64,000 bases of DNA from the NCBI GenBank assembly GCA_023390655.1, contig JAEWCL010000024.1, forward strand, positions 1 to 64,000. Direction: 5' to 3'. The position numbers were made by a program, and so were the translations under genes. This document shows, in pieces, positions 7,708 to 16,148 of this stretch; position 1 is the stretch's first letter; every line of letters begins with the position of its first letter. Source of the stretch: Bacillota bacterium (GTDB taxonomy: Bacteria; Bacillota; Clostridia; Christensenellales; CAG-138). The notes under the pieces are model-generated. The model worked only from the letters and a program-made list of their open reading frames with translations, made no database searches and was not told where the DNA came from.

Positions 7708-8592
7708 ATGCTCGAAACGACGACGTTCGTGATCCGGGGAAAAGACCCCCGCAACGCGTACCTTGCAAAACAGCTTCAGGCAGAAGGACACCGCGTCATC
7801 CTGCAGGAACTGCTGCCCGATCCCGCCGCACGCGCTTTTCATATTCCTTCTCCATGTGTGCTTGTTCTGGAGCTGCACACTCCCCTTCATGCGGTGCGCC
7901 CGGCGCTTGAGAGCCTCTCCCCCGGCTCCGCGTGTTTCGCCGGGCGCATCAGCGCGGACGATCTTAGCTATGCTACAAACAAAGGTATCTTTTATTACAA
8001 CCTCCTCGACGACAACGCGTTCTGTATCCAAAACGCCATTCCTACCGCGGAGGGCGCGCTGATGCTTGCACTGCAGCATACGCCGTTTACCATACACAAC
8101 AGCACGCTTCTCGTGATCGGCTACGGGCGGGTCGGAAAAGCGGTGGCGCGCATTTTCCGCGCATGCGGGTGCGCCGTGCGCGTCGCATCCCGCGAGATCA
8201 GCGAGCTTGCGGACGCTTACGCCAACTCCCATAGCTGTATCCGGCTGCAGGAGCTTCATCTGGCGCTTCGGGAAAGCGATATCGTCATCAACACCGTGCC
8301 TATGCGCCTGCTCAACGCACAGCTATTAAAGGCGCTAAAAAAAGATACTCTCATCATTGAGCTTGCTTCCGGTACGGACAATATTGATCTTGCGGCGGCG
8401 GATGCATTGGGTCTGACCGTCATCAAGGCGGGATCGCTCCCGGGGAATACCGCGCCCGCCACTGCCGCACAATACATGAAGGATGCCATACTCGACCGTC
8501 TGACACTATTTCCAAATGAGAACGCGGACAAAGCTTTATCCGCGGCAAAGGAAAATAGTATTTACGACTCCGCGCGAAAGGAACTGCTGTAA
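7708..8592 (+). CDS. dpaA: Dipicolinate synthase subunit A
   Basis: This 294-residue protein is the NAD(P)-binding subunit of dipicolinate synthase, which oxidises the lysine-pathway intermediate to dipicolinic acid in the mother cell; dipicolinate then accumulates in the spore core. The nucleotide-binding loop LVIGYGRVGKAVARIF is near residue 138. Flanking family signatures include NAIPTAEGALMLAL, DIVINTVP and IELASGTDNID. It pairs with dpaB 36 bases downstream. AGGGG precedes the ATG. Confidence 0.95.
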   Translation: MLETTTFVIRGKDPRNAYLAKQLQAEGHRVILQELLPDPAARAFHIPSPCVLVLELHTPLHAVRPALESLSPGSACFAGRISADDLSYATNKGIFYYNLLDDNAFCIQNAIPTAEGALMLALQHTPFTIHNSTLLVIGYGRVGKAVARIFRACGCAVRVASREISELADAYANSHSCIRLQELHLALRESDIVINTVPMRLLNAQLLKALKKDTLIIELASGTDNIDLAAADALGLTVIKAGSLPGNTAPATAAQYMKDAILDRLTLFPNENADKALSAAKENSIYDSARKELL

Positions 8593-8628
8593 TGCGGATT
8601 CGTACAAAAAGCAGAGGTGATTTCACAC

Positions 8629-9210
8629 TTGAATACCTTACGTATCGGCTATGCCCTGACGGGCTCGTTTTGTACGCTGGATGAAGCGCTCAAAGAAATG
8701 CAGGCGCTAAAAGACATGGGTGCCGATATCACGCCCATCGTTTCCTTTGCGGTGGCCGCGACCGATACCCGATTTGGCTCGGCAAAATCTTTCCATGACC
8801 GCATCGTGGAGATCACCGGAAAAGCCCCTATCTCCACTATCGAGGATGCGGAGCCCATCGGGCCAAAGAAGCTATTGGATGTGCTCGTCATCTCTCCCTG
8901 CACCGGGAATACGCTCGCCAAGCTTGCAAACGCCGTGACGGATACGCCGGTGACCATGGCATGTAAAGCGCACCTGCGCAACAAAAAGCCGGTGGTGATC
9001 GCCATCTCCACCAACGACGGGCTTTCCGCAAACGCAAAGAACCTTGGCGCGCTGTTAAATGTCAGGAATGTTTACTTCGTTCCCTTTGGCCAGGATAACC
9101 CGGTACACAAAAGCAACTCGCTCATTGCGGATTACTCGCAACTGGTACCTGCCATCAAGCAGGCGATACTCGGCGAGCAGCTGCAGCCGCTCCTGCTGCG
9201 GCAGAAATAA
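8629..9210 (+). CDS. dpaB: Dipicolinate synthase subunit B (flavoprotein)
   Basis: This 193-residue protein of the flavoprotein (HFCD-like) family is the partner of DpaA. Seen are RIGYALTGSFCTLDEAL at the start, VISPCTGNTLAKLANAVTDTPVTMA in two parts, and GLSANAKNL near the end. TTG at 8629 was chosen because AGAGGTGAT, a near-perfect ribosome binding site, lies 8 bases upstream; the GTG at 8617 falls inside that site. Confidence 0.94.
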   Translation: MNTLRIGYALTGSFCTLDEALKEMQALKDMGADITPIVSFAVAATDTRFGSAKSFHDRIVEITGKAPISTIEDAEPIGPKKLLDVLVISPCTGNTLAKLANAVTDTPVTMACKAHLRNKKPVVIAISTNDGLSANAKNLGALLNVRNVYFVPFGQDNPVHKSNSLIADYSQLVPAIKQAILGEQLQPLLLRQK

Positions 9211-9232
9211 AAAGGAATACGCAAAGCAATAC

Positions 9233-9256
9233 AAAAGGCGGGCATGCCCGCCTTTT
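9233..9256. terminator. Bidirectional terminator between dpaB and asnB
   Basis: AAAAGGCGGGCA pairs with TGCCCGCCTTTT as a perfect 24-base palindrome with A/T tails on both sides, placed between two convergent genes. Confidence 0.85.
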
Positions 9257-9270
9257 GCGTTTTATCAAAA

Positions 9271-11112
9271 TTACACCTCTACGGTCACGTTATGCTCCCG
9301 CATCCACAGCTCCAGCTGTAACAGGTATGCGACCAGCTGCGGGCCCGTCATCAACTGCCCGAACCACGGGCGGCCAAAGGAACGCCCCTGCGTCTGCAGC
9401 AAGGTATGTACCGCGCCCATATCAAGAAGCTCCGCGATGCGGCAGCCCTTTTCATGAATCAGGCCGTCAAGCGCTTTACAGGCCGCGTTGACATACTGCG
9501 GATGGAATGTCTTCGGGTATGGGCTTTTCTTGCGCCACAACACGCCCTCGGGCAGCACGCCGGTGAGCGCCTTGCGCAGAAGTCCCTTTTCCCTGCCATT
9601 ATAAAAGAGCATGTCGCGCGGGATATTATACGCATATTCCACCAGCCGGTAATCCGCAAAGGGCACGCGCACCTCGAGGCTGTTTGCCATACTCATCCTG
9701 TCCTTACGGGTCAGCAGCGTATTCATGAACCATTTCACATTCAGGTAGAACATACGCTGGAAATCCCGCGTATCCTCGGACGCATCCTCACGGCTGGGTA
9801 CCTGCCGCAGCGTCGCGTCATACTGCGCCTGCACATATTCGGGCAGGCGGATATTGGAAAGCGCGGGCGAAAGCAGCGCGTTGCGCTCCTTCACTGCACC
9901 CGACCACGGAAATGTCCCCGCATAGGCAAGGTCTTTTCTGACATACCACGGATAGCCGCCGAAGATTTCGTCCGCGCATTCTCCTGAGAGCGCGACTGTC
10001 GCATGCCTTCTGACCTCTTTGCAAAACAGCAGCAGCGAGGAGTCGATATCCGCCATGCCGGGGAGGTCGTTTGCGCGCACGGCGTCCAAAAGTGCGTCCG
10101 CAAGCTCCTGGTTGTTGAGGATCACGCGGTGATGTTCGCTGCCGATAAACGCGGACATCTGGTCCACCCAAGCGTCGTCCGCGGTGGGCTGGAAGTCGTT
10201 CGCCTGATAATAGATGGCGTTGTCCTCATAATCGATGGAGAAGGTTTTGAGCGTGCGGCCCTCTTTTTTAAATTCCGCGGATGCAATAGCGGAAATGGTG
10301 CTCGAATCAAGGCCGCCTGAAAGGAAGGTACCCACGGGCACATCCGCCACCAGCTGCCGTTTGACGGCGTCCATCAACAAAAACCGGATATGTTCCGCCG
10401 TTTCCTCGGTGTTTTCCCGGTGCTCTGCGGATTTCAATTTCCAGTATTCCCGTATGGTCATCCCTTCGCGCGTAAAGAGCAGGAAGTGCGCCGCAGGCAG
10501 CTGGTTGATGCCCCGAAACACGCCGCTGCTCTGCGTATGCGCTGGGCCAAGACCCATAATCTCGCAAACGCCGTCCGCATCGATTACAGGGCGCACCTCG
10601 GGATGCAGCAGCAGCGCCTTTAATTCCGACGCAAACAGCAGCGTGTCACCCGAATGCCTGTAATAGAGCGGCTTTACGCCAAGTGGGTCGCGGCAAAGAA
10701 ACAGTGTCTCTCCCTTTTCCTCCCAAACGCCGAAGCTGAAAATGCCATTGAGTTTCTCTACACACGAAGGGCCCCATGCAATATAGGCGTACAGCAATAC
10801 CTCCGTATCCGAATACGCCTGGAATGTGAAGCCTTCCGCCTTGAGATGTGCGCGGAGTTCTTCCGTATTGTACAATTCTCCATTGTATACGATGGTATAT
10901 GTGTTGCAGTGGAACATCCGCTGCATGGGCTGCGCGCCGCCCGCAGGGTCCACAACCGCCAGCCGCCTGTGGCCCAGCAGCGCGTGCCGCGTCACATGGT
11001 GGCCAAACGCGTCCGGCCCCCGGTGGCTGAGTGCCTGCGTCATACGTTCTATGACCGGCGCATCCAAAAAAAGTTCCCGCCGGTAGTCAACAATGCCAAC
11101 AATACCGCACAT
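9271..11112 (-). CDS. asnB: Asparagine synthase (glutamine-hydrolysing)
   Basis: This 613-residue protein makes Asn from Asp, ATP and glutamine. The start at 11112 places the catalytic Cys2 of the class II amidotransferase domain (MCGIVGIVDYRR) at the N-terminus, and GGGAGA lies upstream; the longer frame start would bury it. Residues about 1-190 are the glutaminase (SHRGPDAFG, YNGELYN). The synthetase domain starts near 220 with PP-loop FLSGGLDSSTIS, then LSGECADEIFGGYPW and a KDRMSM segment. It is a single gene. Confidence 0.93.
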   Translation of the reverse strand: MCGIVGIVDYRRELFLDAPVIERMTQALSHRGPDAFGHHVTRHALLGHRRLAVVDPAGGAQPMQRMFHCNTYTIVYNGELYNTEELRAHLKAEGFTFQAYSDTEVLLYAYIAWGPSCVEKLNGIFSFGVWEEKGETLFLCRDPLGVKPLYYRHSGDTLLFASELKALLLHPEVRPVIDADGVCEIMGLGPAHTQSSGVFRGINQLPAAHFLLFTREGMTIREYWKLKSAEHRENTEETAEHIRFLLMDAVKRQLVADVPVGTFLSGGLDSSTISAIASAEFKKEGRTLKTFSIDYEDNAIYYQANDFQPTADDAWVDQMSAFIGSEHHRVILNNQELADALLDAVRANDLPGMADIDSSLLLFCKEVRRHATVALSGECADEIFGGYPWYVRKDLAYAGTFPWSGAVKERNALLSPALSNIRLPEYVQAQYDATLRQVPSREDASEDTRDFQRMFYLNVKWFMNTLLTRKDRMSMANSLEVRVPFADYRLVEYAYNIPRDMLFYNGREKGLLRKALTGVLPEGVLWRKKSPYPKTFHPQYVNAACKALDGLIHEKGCRIAELLDMGAVHTLLQTQGRSFGRPWFGQLMTGPQLVAYLLQLELWMREHNVTVEV

Positions 11113-11227
11113 AGCATATTCTCCCGTTTTCCCAAATTGTCTTTGTTCGATCATGAATGGATATCAAATCGCTTACTTTCCATATTATGCGGAGGGGAAC
11201 AGGATTGGTTAAAGCACCCTATAATAC

Positions 11228-11253
11228 AAAAAGCCGCCAAAGACAAGGCGGCT
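11228..11253 (-). terminator. Intrinsic terminator downstream of xdhC-like gene
   Basis: On the minus strand the stem AGCCGCC/GGCGGCT (11247-11253 with 11232-11238) is followed by a T-run opposite 11228-11232. It lies upstream of asnB and insulates it. Confidence 0.75.
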
Positions 11254-11280
11254 CTAAATAAATTAAATAAATAGGGTGCG

Positions 11281-11309
11281 TTGGGGGCACTGCCCCAATC
11301 CCCCGCTCA
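11281..11309. repeat. Dispersed GC-rich palindromic repeat, copy 1
   Basis: TTGGGGGCACTGCCCCAA followed by TCCCCCGCTCA. A second copy with the same core is at 45942-45968. Similar short palindromes are common intergenic filler in Clostridia. Nothing else is recognised in 11254-11408. Confidence 0.5.
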
Positions 11310-11408
11310 TTGGCGTAAGCAAGCGGAACTCAGGGGTCTAAAACCGATTTGCACCTATCACGCAACGGCCCCGCTTCCCTTCGGCAAGCCTCTAAAAACC
11401 CAAACTCA

Positions 11409-12434
11409 TCACCCGTCGTACCGTTCAATGGCGACCTTGATCCTGCCGCCGCACACCATTCCCTCATCCTCCGCAGCGGCACCCGATAGATCAACGCCGT
11501 ACACGCAGGGGCGCCCAGTGCGGATGACCTCATAGGCGACCTTGGTGGCCTCTCCCTCGCTGCATCCGCCGCCGATGCTGCCTGAAATGCGCCCATCCGG
11601 CCATACCAGGAGCTTTGCGCCAACGCCGCGGGGTGCTGAGCCTTTTGCCTCGATGATGGTCGCAATGGCAAAGGGCGGCTCTTTGACGCTCTTTAACGCT
11701 ACAAGCACCTCCCGGTCCAGCTCCGGCCACGCCTCCTTGTTGAGCGTGCGTTTGTAGAGGATGACCTCCCCCAAAATGGAAATGGCGATTTCCGCAGGCG
11801 TGACCGCGCCGATCTTGATGCCGATGGGCGCGCAGACCTTCTCCATGCGTTCCTCGGCAATGCCCTCTTCCACAAGCGCCTGCTTGACCGTCCGCACGCG
11901 GTTTTTGGAGCCGATCATGCCCAGGTATGCCAGCGGATATTTGGTCAGTTCCCGCAGGCACATTTTATCGTGCCTATGCCCGCGTGTAATGACCACCACA
12001 AAGCAGAACGGATCGAGGCGCAGTTGATCGAACACGCGCTCAAACGATTCACAGATAACTTCCGCCGCCAGCGGAAAGCGGGGCGCGTTTGCAAACGCGG
12101 GCCTGTCGTCCACCACGGTAACGGAAAACCCGCATTTTGCGCCAAACTCCACCAAGGGGAGCGCAATGTGCCCGCCGCCCAATACAATCAGCCGCGGTTC
12201 CGGCACAAAGGGTTCCGCAAACGCCGCGCCGTCATCTCCGCGTTTCTGATATTGCAGCTCACTTTTTTCAAACGCCGCTTTTGCAAGCGCGGCATGGGGT
12301 GAAGCCTGTCCTTCTAAGCTATCCGCAAAGAATACCTGCTTTTGTACCGTTTCGCCTTCAATTGCCGTTACAAGCACGGAGCGCTTGCCCATGTTGAGCG
12401 CATCCCAAATCTGATGGTAGTATTCGCGCTGCAT
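11409..12434 (-). CDS. XdhC-family molybdenum hydroxylase maturation factor
   Basis: This 341-residue protein (start 12434, GGGGGAA upstream) has a Rossmann domain in the middle, with LIVLGGGHIALPLVEF near 95 and VVVITRGHRHD near 165. An XdhC/CoxI segment lies at the C-terminus (ATIIEAKGSAPRGVGAK, SGSIGGGCSEGEA). XdhC proteins bind the molybdenum cofactor, promote its sulfuration and insert it into xanthine-dehydrogenase-type enzymes. The domain order is reversed relative to classical XdhC, as in the aldehyde-oxidoreductase maturation factors of Clostridia. No molybdenum hydroxylase gene is in the window. Confidence 0.85.
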   Translation of the reverse strand: MQREYYHQIWDALNMGKRSVLVTAIEGETVQKQVFFADSLEGQASPHAALAKAAFEKSELQYQKRGDDGAAFAEPFVPEPRLIVLGGGHIALPLVEFGAKCGFSVTVVDDRPAFANAPRFPLAAEVICESFERVFDQLRLDPFCFVVVITRGHRHDKMCLRELTKYPLAYLGMIGSKNRVRTVKQALVEEGIAEERMEKVCAPIGIKIGAVTPAEIAISILGEVILYKRTLNKEAWPELDREVLVALKSVKEPPFAIATIIEAKGSAPRGVGAKLLVWPDGRISGSIGGGCSEGEATKVAYEVIRTGRPCVYGVDLSGAAAEDEGMVCGGRIKVAIERYDG

Positions 12435-12518
12435 CGCGTTTCCCCCATTTTTCTTCTTTTTTGTATCGTAGCGCAGTTGATGAGGGCTTGTCAACGCACC
12501 GGGGCGCATAAACGAAAG

Positions 12519-12549
12519 GGGAGGGCACATCCGCCCGATGTACCCTCCC
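12519..12549 (-). terminator. Terminator of cysK
   Basis: GGGAGGG (12519-12525) pairs with CCCTCCC (12543-12549), with an inner ACATC/GATGT stem. On the minus strand it is followed by the T-rich CTTTCGTTT. It lies 35 bases after the cysK stop. Confidence 0.65.
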
Positions 12550-12583
12550 TTGATGATAAGCAATGTGGAAAAAGAACCTGCGT

Positions 12584-13516
12584 TTATTCCGCAAAGAGCG
12601 CCGTGGAAAGATAACGCTCGCCGGTATCGGGCAACAGGACAACGATGAGCTTCCCGGCATTCTCGGGGCGCTTTGCAAGCTCTGTCGCCGCATGGAGCGC
12701 AGCGCCCGAGGAAATGCCGACAAGCAGCCCTTCTGCAGCCGCAGCCGCACGACCCGCGGCAAACGCTTCCTCATTTTTGACCTTGATGATTTCATCATAA
12801 ATGGAGGTATTCAATACATCCGGCACAAAGCCTGCGCCAATGCCCTGAATTTTATGCGGGCCGGGCCTGCCTTCAGAGAGCACCGGAGAGTCAAACGGCT
12901 CTACGGCAACGATTTTCACGTTGGGGTTCTTTCCCTTCAAATATTCGCCAACGCCGGTGATGGTACCGCCGGTGCCGATGCCACCTACAAAGATATCCAC
13001 CTTGCCATCGGTATCCTCCCAAATCTCCGGGCCGGTCGTCGCCTTATGTACGGCAGGGTTTGCGGGGTTGGTGAATTGGCCGGGCACAAAGGAATTGGGC
13101 GTTTCAAGCGCAAGCTCTTCCGCCTTTGCAATTGCGCCCTTCATGCCTTTTGCGCCTTCGGTCAGCACAAGCTCCGCGCCATAGGCCTTTAAGAGGTTCC
13201 TGCGCTCCACGCTCATGGTCTCCGGCATGGTGAGGATAATCCGGTAGCCGCGCGCCGCGGCGACGGACGCAAGGCCGATGCCGGTGTTGCCGCTGGTGGG
13301 TTCGATAATCACCGAATCGGGCTTCAAAATGCCGCGCTGTTCCGCGTCCTCGATCATGGACTTTGCGATCCTGTCCTTTACGCTGCCCGCGGGATTATAA
13401 TATTCTAATTTTGCGACGATGGTCGCCTTCACATCGTTTTTCCTGTTATAATTGCCAAGCTCCAAAAGCGGCGTCTTGCCAATCAGGTCCGTTAAACTTT
13501 TATAGATGGTAGACAT
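12584..13516 (-). CDS. cysK: Cysteine synthase A (O-acetylserine sulfhydrylase)
   Basis: This 310-residue PLP enzyme makes cysteine from O-acetylserine and sulfide. The PLP lysine is K47 in NPAGSVKDR. The substrate loop is EPTSGNTGIGLA and the phosphate-binding loop GGIGTGGTITGVG, with VGISSGAA near the end. Length and motifs are standard. The start has TAGGAGG upstream. It is divergent from a transsulfuration enzyme across a 233-base intergenic region that probably carries shared sulfur-responsive control. Confidence 0.95.
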   Translation of the reverse strand: MSTIYKSLTDLIGKTPLLELGNYNRKNDVKATIVAKLEYYNPAGSVKDRIAKSMIEDAEQRGILKPDSVIIEPTSGNTGIGLASVAAARGYRIILTMPETMSVERRNLLKAYGAELVLTEGAKGMKGAIAKAEELALETPNSFVPGQFTNPANPAVHKATTGPEIWEDTDGKVDIFVGGIGTGGTITGVGEYLKGKNPNVKIVAVEPFDSPVLSEGRPGPHKIQGIGAGFVPDVLNTSIYDEIIKVKNEEAFAAGRAAAAAEGLLVGISSGAALHAATELAKRPENAGKLIVVLLPDTGERYLSTALFAE

Positions 13517-13557
13517 TGCAGTTCCTCCTAAATCATTATTTCCTATATGATTACTAT

Positions 13558-13569
13558 GTTATACATAAC
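13558..13569. promoter_or_regulatory. Possible operator in the cysK leader
   Basis: GTTAT-AC-ATAAC has 5-base palindromic arms and overlaps the cysK -10 region. The binding protein is unknown; an Rrf2/CymR-type regulator is a guess from the pathway. Confidence 0.3.
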
Positions 13570-13595
13570 GTACCTCGAATGTGCCTCTTTGTCAA
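13567..13595 (-). promoter_or_regulatory. Candidate cysK promoter
   Basis: On the minus strand TTGACA (13590-13595), a 17-base spacer and a weak -10, TACGTT (13567-13572). The -35 is consensus; the poor -10 suggests an activated or regulated promoter. Confidence 0.45.
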
Positions 13596-13638
13596 GTAGT
13601 TTTTCTATATTTTATAAAATAAACCGTAGACTCAACTA

Positions 13639-13667
13639 TTGACATACTCTCTGCAGTTTTTTATCAT
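13639..13667 (+). promoter_or_regulatory. Sigma-A promoter of the transsulfuration operon
   Basis: TTGACA at 13639-13644, exactly 17 bases, then TATCAT at 13662-13667, about 80 bases before the start at 13750. Confidence 0.75.
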
Positions 13668-13749
13668 AAATTCATATTTAAACAGTATGATTATGCTTCG
13701 TTTCTTATGCGTCACGGACACCATGGAGGCGGACGGAAGGAGTTATACA

Positions 13750-14892
13750 ATGGATTTGGAAACGCTGTGTATTCATGGCGATATTACGGCCTATGAGGGA
13801 ACGGGTTCCATCACCATTCCCATCTATCAGACCGCAACATTTGCCCACCCCGGCGTTGGAGAGAGCACGGGGTATGACTACAGCCGTGTACAGAACCCCA
13901 CGCGCGAACATTTGGAAAAGACCGTTGCCGCACTGGAAGGCGGGCTTGACGCGCTGGCTTTTTCGAGCGGTATGGCGGCTATCTCCCTGATGATGGAGCT
14001 TTTTAAGCCCGGCGACCATATCCTTGCTTCCGACGATCTTTACGGCGGTTCCATCCGCCTGTTTCGGAGCATCTCCGAAAAAAACGGCCTAACTTGTGAG
14101 CTTTGCGATACCAGCGATCTTTCCGCGCTCGAACAGCGCATCCGCCCCCGCACAAAGGCGATCTTTATTGAAACGCCCACCAATCCCATGATGCTGGTGA
14201 CGGATATCGCGGCTGTCGCGGCGCTTTGTAAACCGCGCGGCATCCGCCTGATTGTAGACAACACATTTTTAACGCCTTATTTCCAGCGTCCTTTATTGCT
14301 GGGTGCGGATATCGTCACGCACAGCGGCACGAAATACCTTGGCGGCCACAACGATACGCTTGCGGGCTTTCTTGTCGTAAAAGACCCGGAGTTGAGCGAG
14401 CGCCTGCGGTTTTTATATAAAACGGTAGGCCCATGCCTTTCCCCGTTTGACAGCTTTCTCATTACCCGGGGAATGAAAACGCTTGGAGTGCGCATGGAAC
14501 GCCAGCAGGAAAACGCGCAGGCAGTCGCCGAATGGTTACTTGCGCAGGATGCTGTGAAGCATGTATACTATGTTGGATTGCAGGATCATCCCGGCTATGC
14601 CGTTTCCTGCCGCCAGGCCACCGGCTTTGGCGCTATGATTTCGTTCCGTGTGGCGGACGCCGCGCTTGCCCGGCAGATCCTTGAGCGTGTAAGGCTCATC
14701 CGTTATGCGGAAAGCCTTGGCGGTGTCGAGTCGCTCATCACCTACCCCATGCTGCAGACGCATGCGGACATCCCTGAAGAAGAACGCGTGCGCAAGGGTA
14801 TTGACGATTGCCTGCTACGCTTTTCCGTGGGTCTGGAGAGCGCAAAGGATATCATTGCCGATCTTGCGCAGGCCATGAAGGAGGAAGCCTGA
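13750..14892 (+). CDS. Cys/Met-metabolism PLP enzyme (cystathionine gamma-synthase/lyase family)
   Basis: This 380-residue transsulfuration enzyme has its PLP lysine at K195 in HSGTKYLGGH. Other family motifs are YSRVQNPT, ALAFSSGMAAIS and ETPTNP. The start at 13750 follows AAGGAG; upstream codons in frame lie in promoter DNA. Sequence alone does not separate gamma-synthase, gamma-lyase and O-acetylhomoserine sulfhydrylase. Its place directly before a PatB/MalY C-S lyase argues for the Cys-to-homocysteine route, that is, MetI-like gamma-synthase followed by beta-lyase. Confidence 0.88.
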   Translation: MDLETLCIHGDITAYEGTGSITIPIYQTATFAHPGVGESTGYDYSRVQNPTREHLEKTVAALEGGLDALAFSSGMAAISLMMELFKPGDHILASDDLYGGSIRLFRSISEKNGLTCELCDTSDLSALEQRIRPRTKAIFIETPTNPMMLVTDIAAVAALCKPRGIRLIVDNTFLTPYFQRPLLLGADIVTHSGTKYLGGHNDTLAGFLVVKDPELSERLRFLYKTVGPCLSPFDSFLITRGMKTLGVRMERQQENAQAVAEWLLAQDAVKHVYYVGLQDHPGYAVSCRQATGFGAMISFRVADAALARQILERVRLIRYAESLGGVESLITYPMLQTHADIPEEERVRKGIDDCLLRFSVGLESAKDIIADLAQAMKEEA

Positions 14893-16074
14893 TTGCCATT
14901 TGAATTTGACAATATCATCGACCGCAGAGAAACCGACTCCATCAAGTACGATTTTGCCGTAAAACGCAACAAGCCGGCGGATATCCTGCCGCTGTGGGTT
15001 GCGGATATGGACTTTCAAACGCCCCCCGCCGTGATTGAGGCGCTCACCGCGCGCGCCCAACACGGGATATACGGGTATTCCGACGGACGGGACGCGTATT
15101 ACGCCGCCGTGCAGAACTGGTTTTTTGAGAATTTCGGCTGGAAAACGGAAGCCTCCTGGATCGTCAAAACACCGGGCGTTGTTTTTGCACTAAGCGTCGC
15201 GGTGCGCGCGTTTACACAGGAGGGGGCCGCGGTGCTCATCCAGCCGCCTGTCTACTATCCGTTTACGGAAGTGGTGGAGGTCAACAAGCGTAAGCTGATC
15301 AGAAACGAGCTTGTCTACGCGGATGGACACTACCGCATCGATTTTGAGGATTTTGAACAAAAGGTTGTCGACAATGCGGTCAAGCTCTTCATTCTCTGTT
15401 CCCCGCACAATCCCGTGGGCCGCGTATGGACGCGCGAAGAGCTGACAACGCTTGGCGAGCTGTGCCTTAAGCACAATGTGCTCGTCATCTCCGATGAGAT
15501 TCATGCAGACTTTACCTACCCCGGCCATCCGCATACGGTGTTTGCAAGCATTGACGAGCGGTTTTTAAACAACACCGTCACCTGCACCGCGCCAAGCAAG
15601 ACCTTCAACCTGGCGGCGCTGCAGGTTTCAAACATCCTGATTGCGCAGCGGGAACTTCGGCACAAATTCAAAGCGGAACTTACCCGCACCGGCTACAGCC
15701 AGCCCAACGTGATGGGGCTTGACGCCTGCCGCGCCGCCTACGCGCACGGCAAGCCCTGGCTGGAGGAACTGCGGACATACCTGTTGCAGAATCTGTTGTT
15801 TGCAAAAGAGTTTATCGCACAGAACATGCCCGGCGTGCGGCTGGTGGAACCCGAAGGCACATACCTGATCTGGCTGGACTTCCGCGCGCTTGGGCTTGCC
15901 GGAAAGCCGCTTGACGATCTCATCGTCTATAAAGCAGGCCTCTGGCTGGACCCGGGCGAGATGTTCGGCCCCGGCGGAGAGGGCTTCCAGCGCATCAACA
16001 TCGCATGCCCTCGCGCCACGCTCGTGGAGGCGCTCACAAGGCTTGCCCGGGCGTTGAACGAGCGGCCGCGTTAA
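14893..16074 (+). CDS. PatB/MalY-type cystathionine beta-lyase
   Basis: This 393-residue fold-type I PLP enzyme cleaves C-S bonds, typically cystathionine to homocysteine, pyruvate and ammonia. Family motifs are LPLWVADMDFQTPP at 32-45, SPHNPVGRVW at 170-179, and PLP lysine K236 in APSKTFNLA. TTG at 14893 directly follows the TGA of the upstream gene, and AAGGAGG lies within the end of that gene, so the pair is translationally coupled. A terminator follows. Confidence 0.9.
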   Translation: MPFEFDNIIDRRETDSIKYDFAVKRNKPADILPLWVADMDFQTPPAVIEALTARAQHGIYGYSDGRDAYYAAVQNWFFENFGWKTEASWIVKTPGVVFALSVAVRAFTQEGAAVLIQPPVYYPFTEVVEVNKRKLIRNELVYADGHYRIDFEDFEQKVVDNAVKLFILCSPHNPVGRVWTREELTTLGELCLKHNVLVISDEIHADFTYPGHPHTVFASIDERFLNNTVTCTAPSKTFNLAALQVSNILIAQRELRHKFKAELTRTGYSQPNVMGLDACRAAYAHGKPWLEELRTYLLQNLLFAKEFIAQNMPGVRLVEPEGTYLIWLDFRALGLAGKPLDDLIVYKAGLWLDPGEMFGPGGEGFQRINIACPRATLVEALTRLARALNERPR

Positions 16075-16103
16075 AAAGCGGCCGGTAACCCGGCACGCAC
16101 ATC

Positions 16104-16135
16104 AGCCCGCCATCCTTCAGGTTGGCGGGCTTTTT
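16104..16135 (+). terminator. Terminator of the transsulfuration operon
   Basis: AGCCCGCCA pairs with TGGCGGGCT around a 10-base loop and is followed by TTTTT, 30 bases after the stop at 16074. Confidence 0.85.
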
Positions 16136-16148
16136 AATCGCCTTTTGC

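Noticed and set aside
11254..11408. A folded GC-rich stretch that might be a structured RNA or tRNA-like gene.
   Set aside because: No cloverleaf or known riboswitch core could be drawn; it fits the dispersed palindromic repeat also found at 45942.
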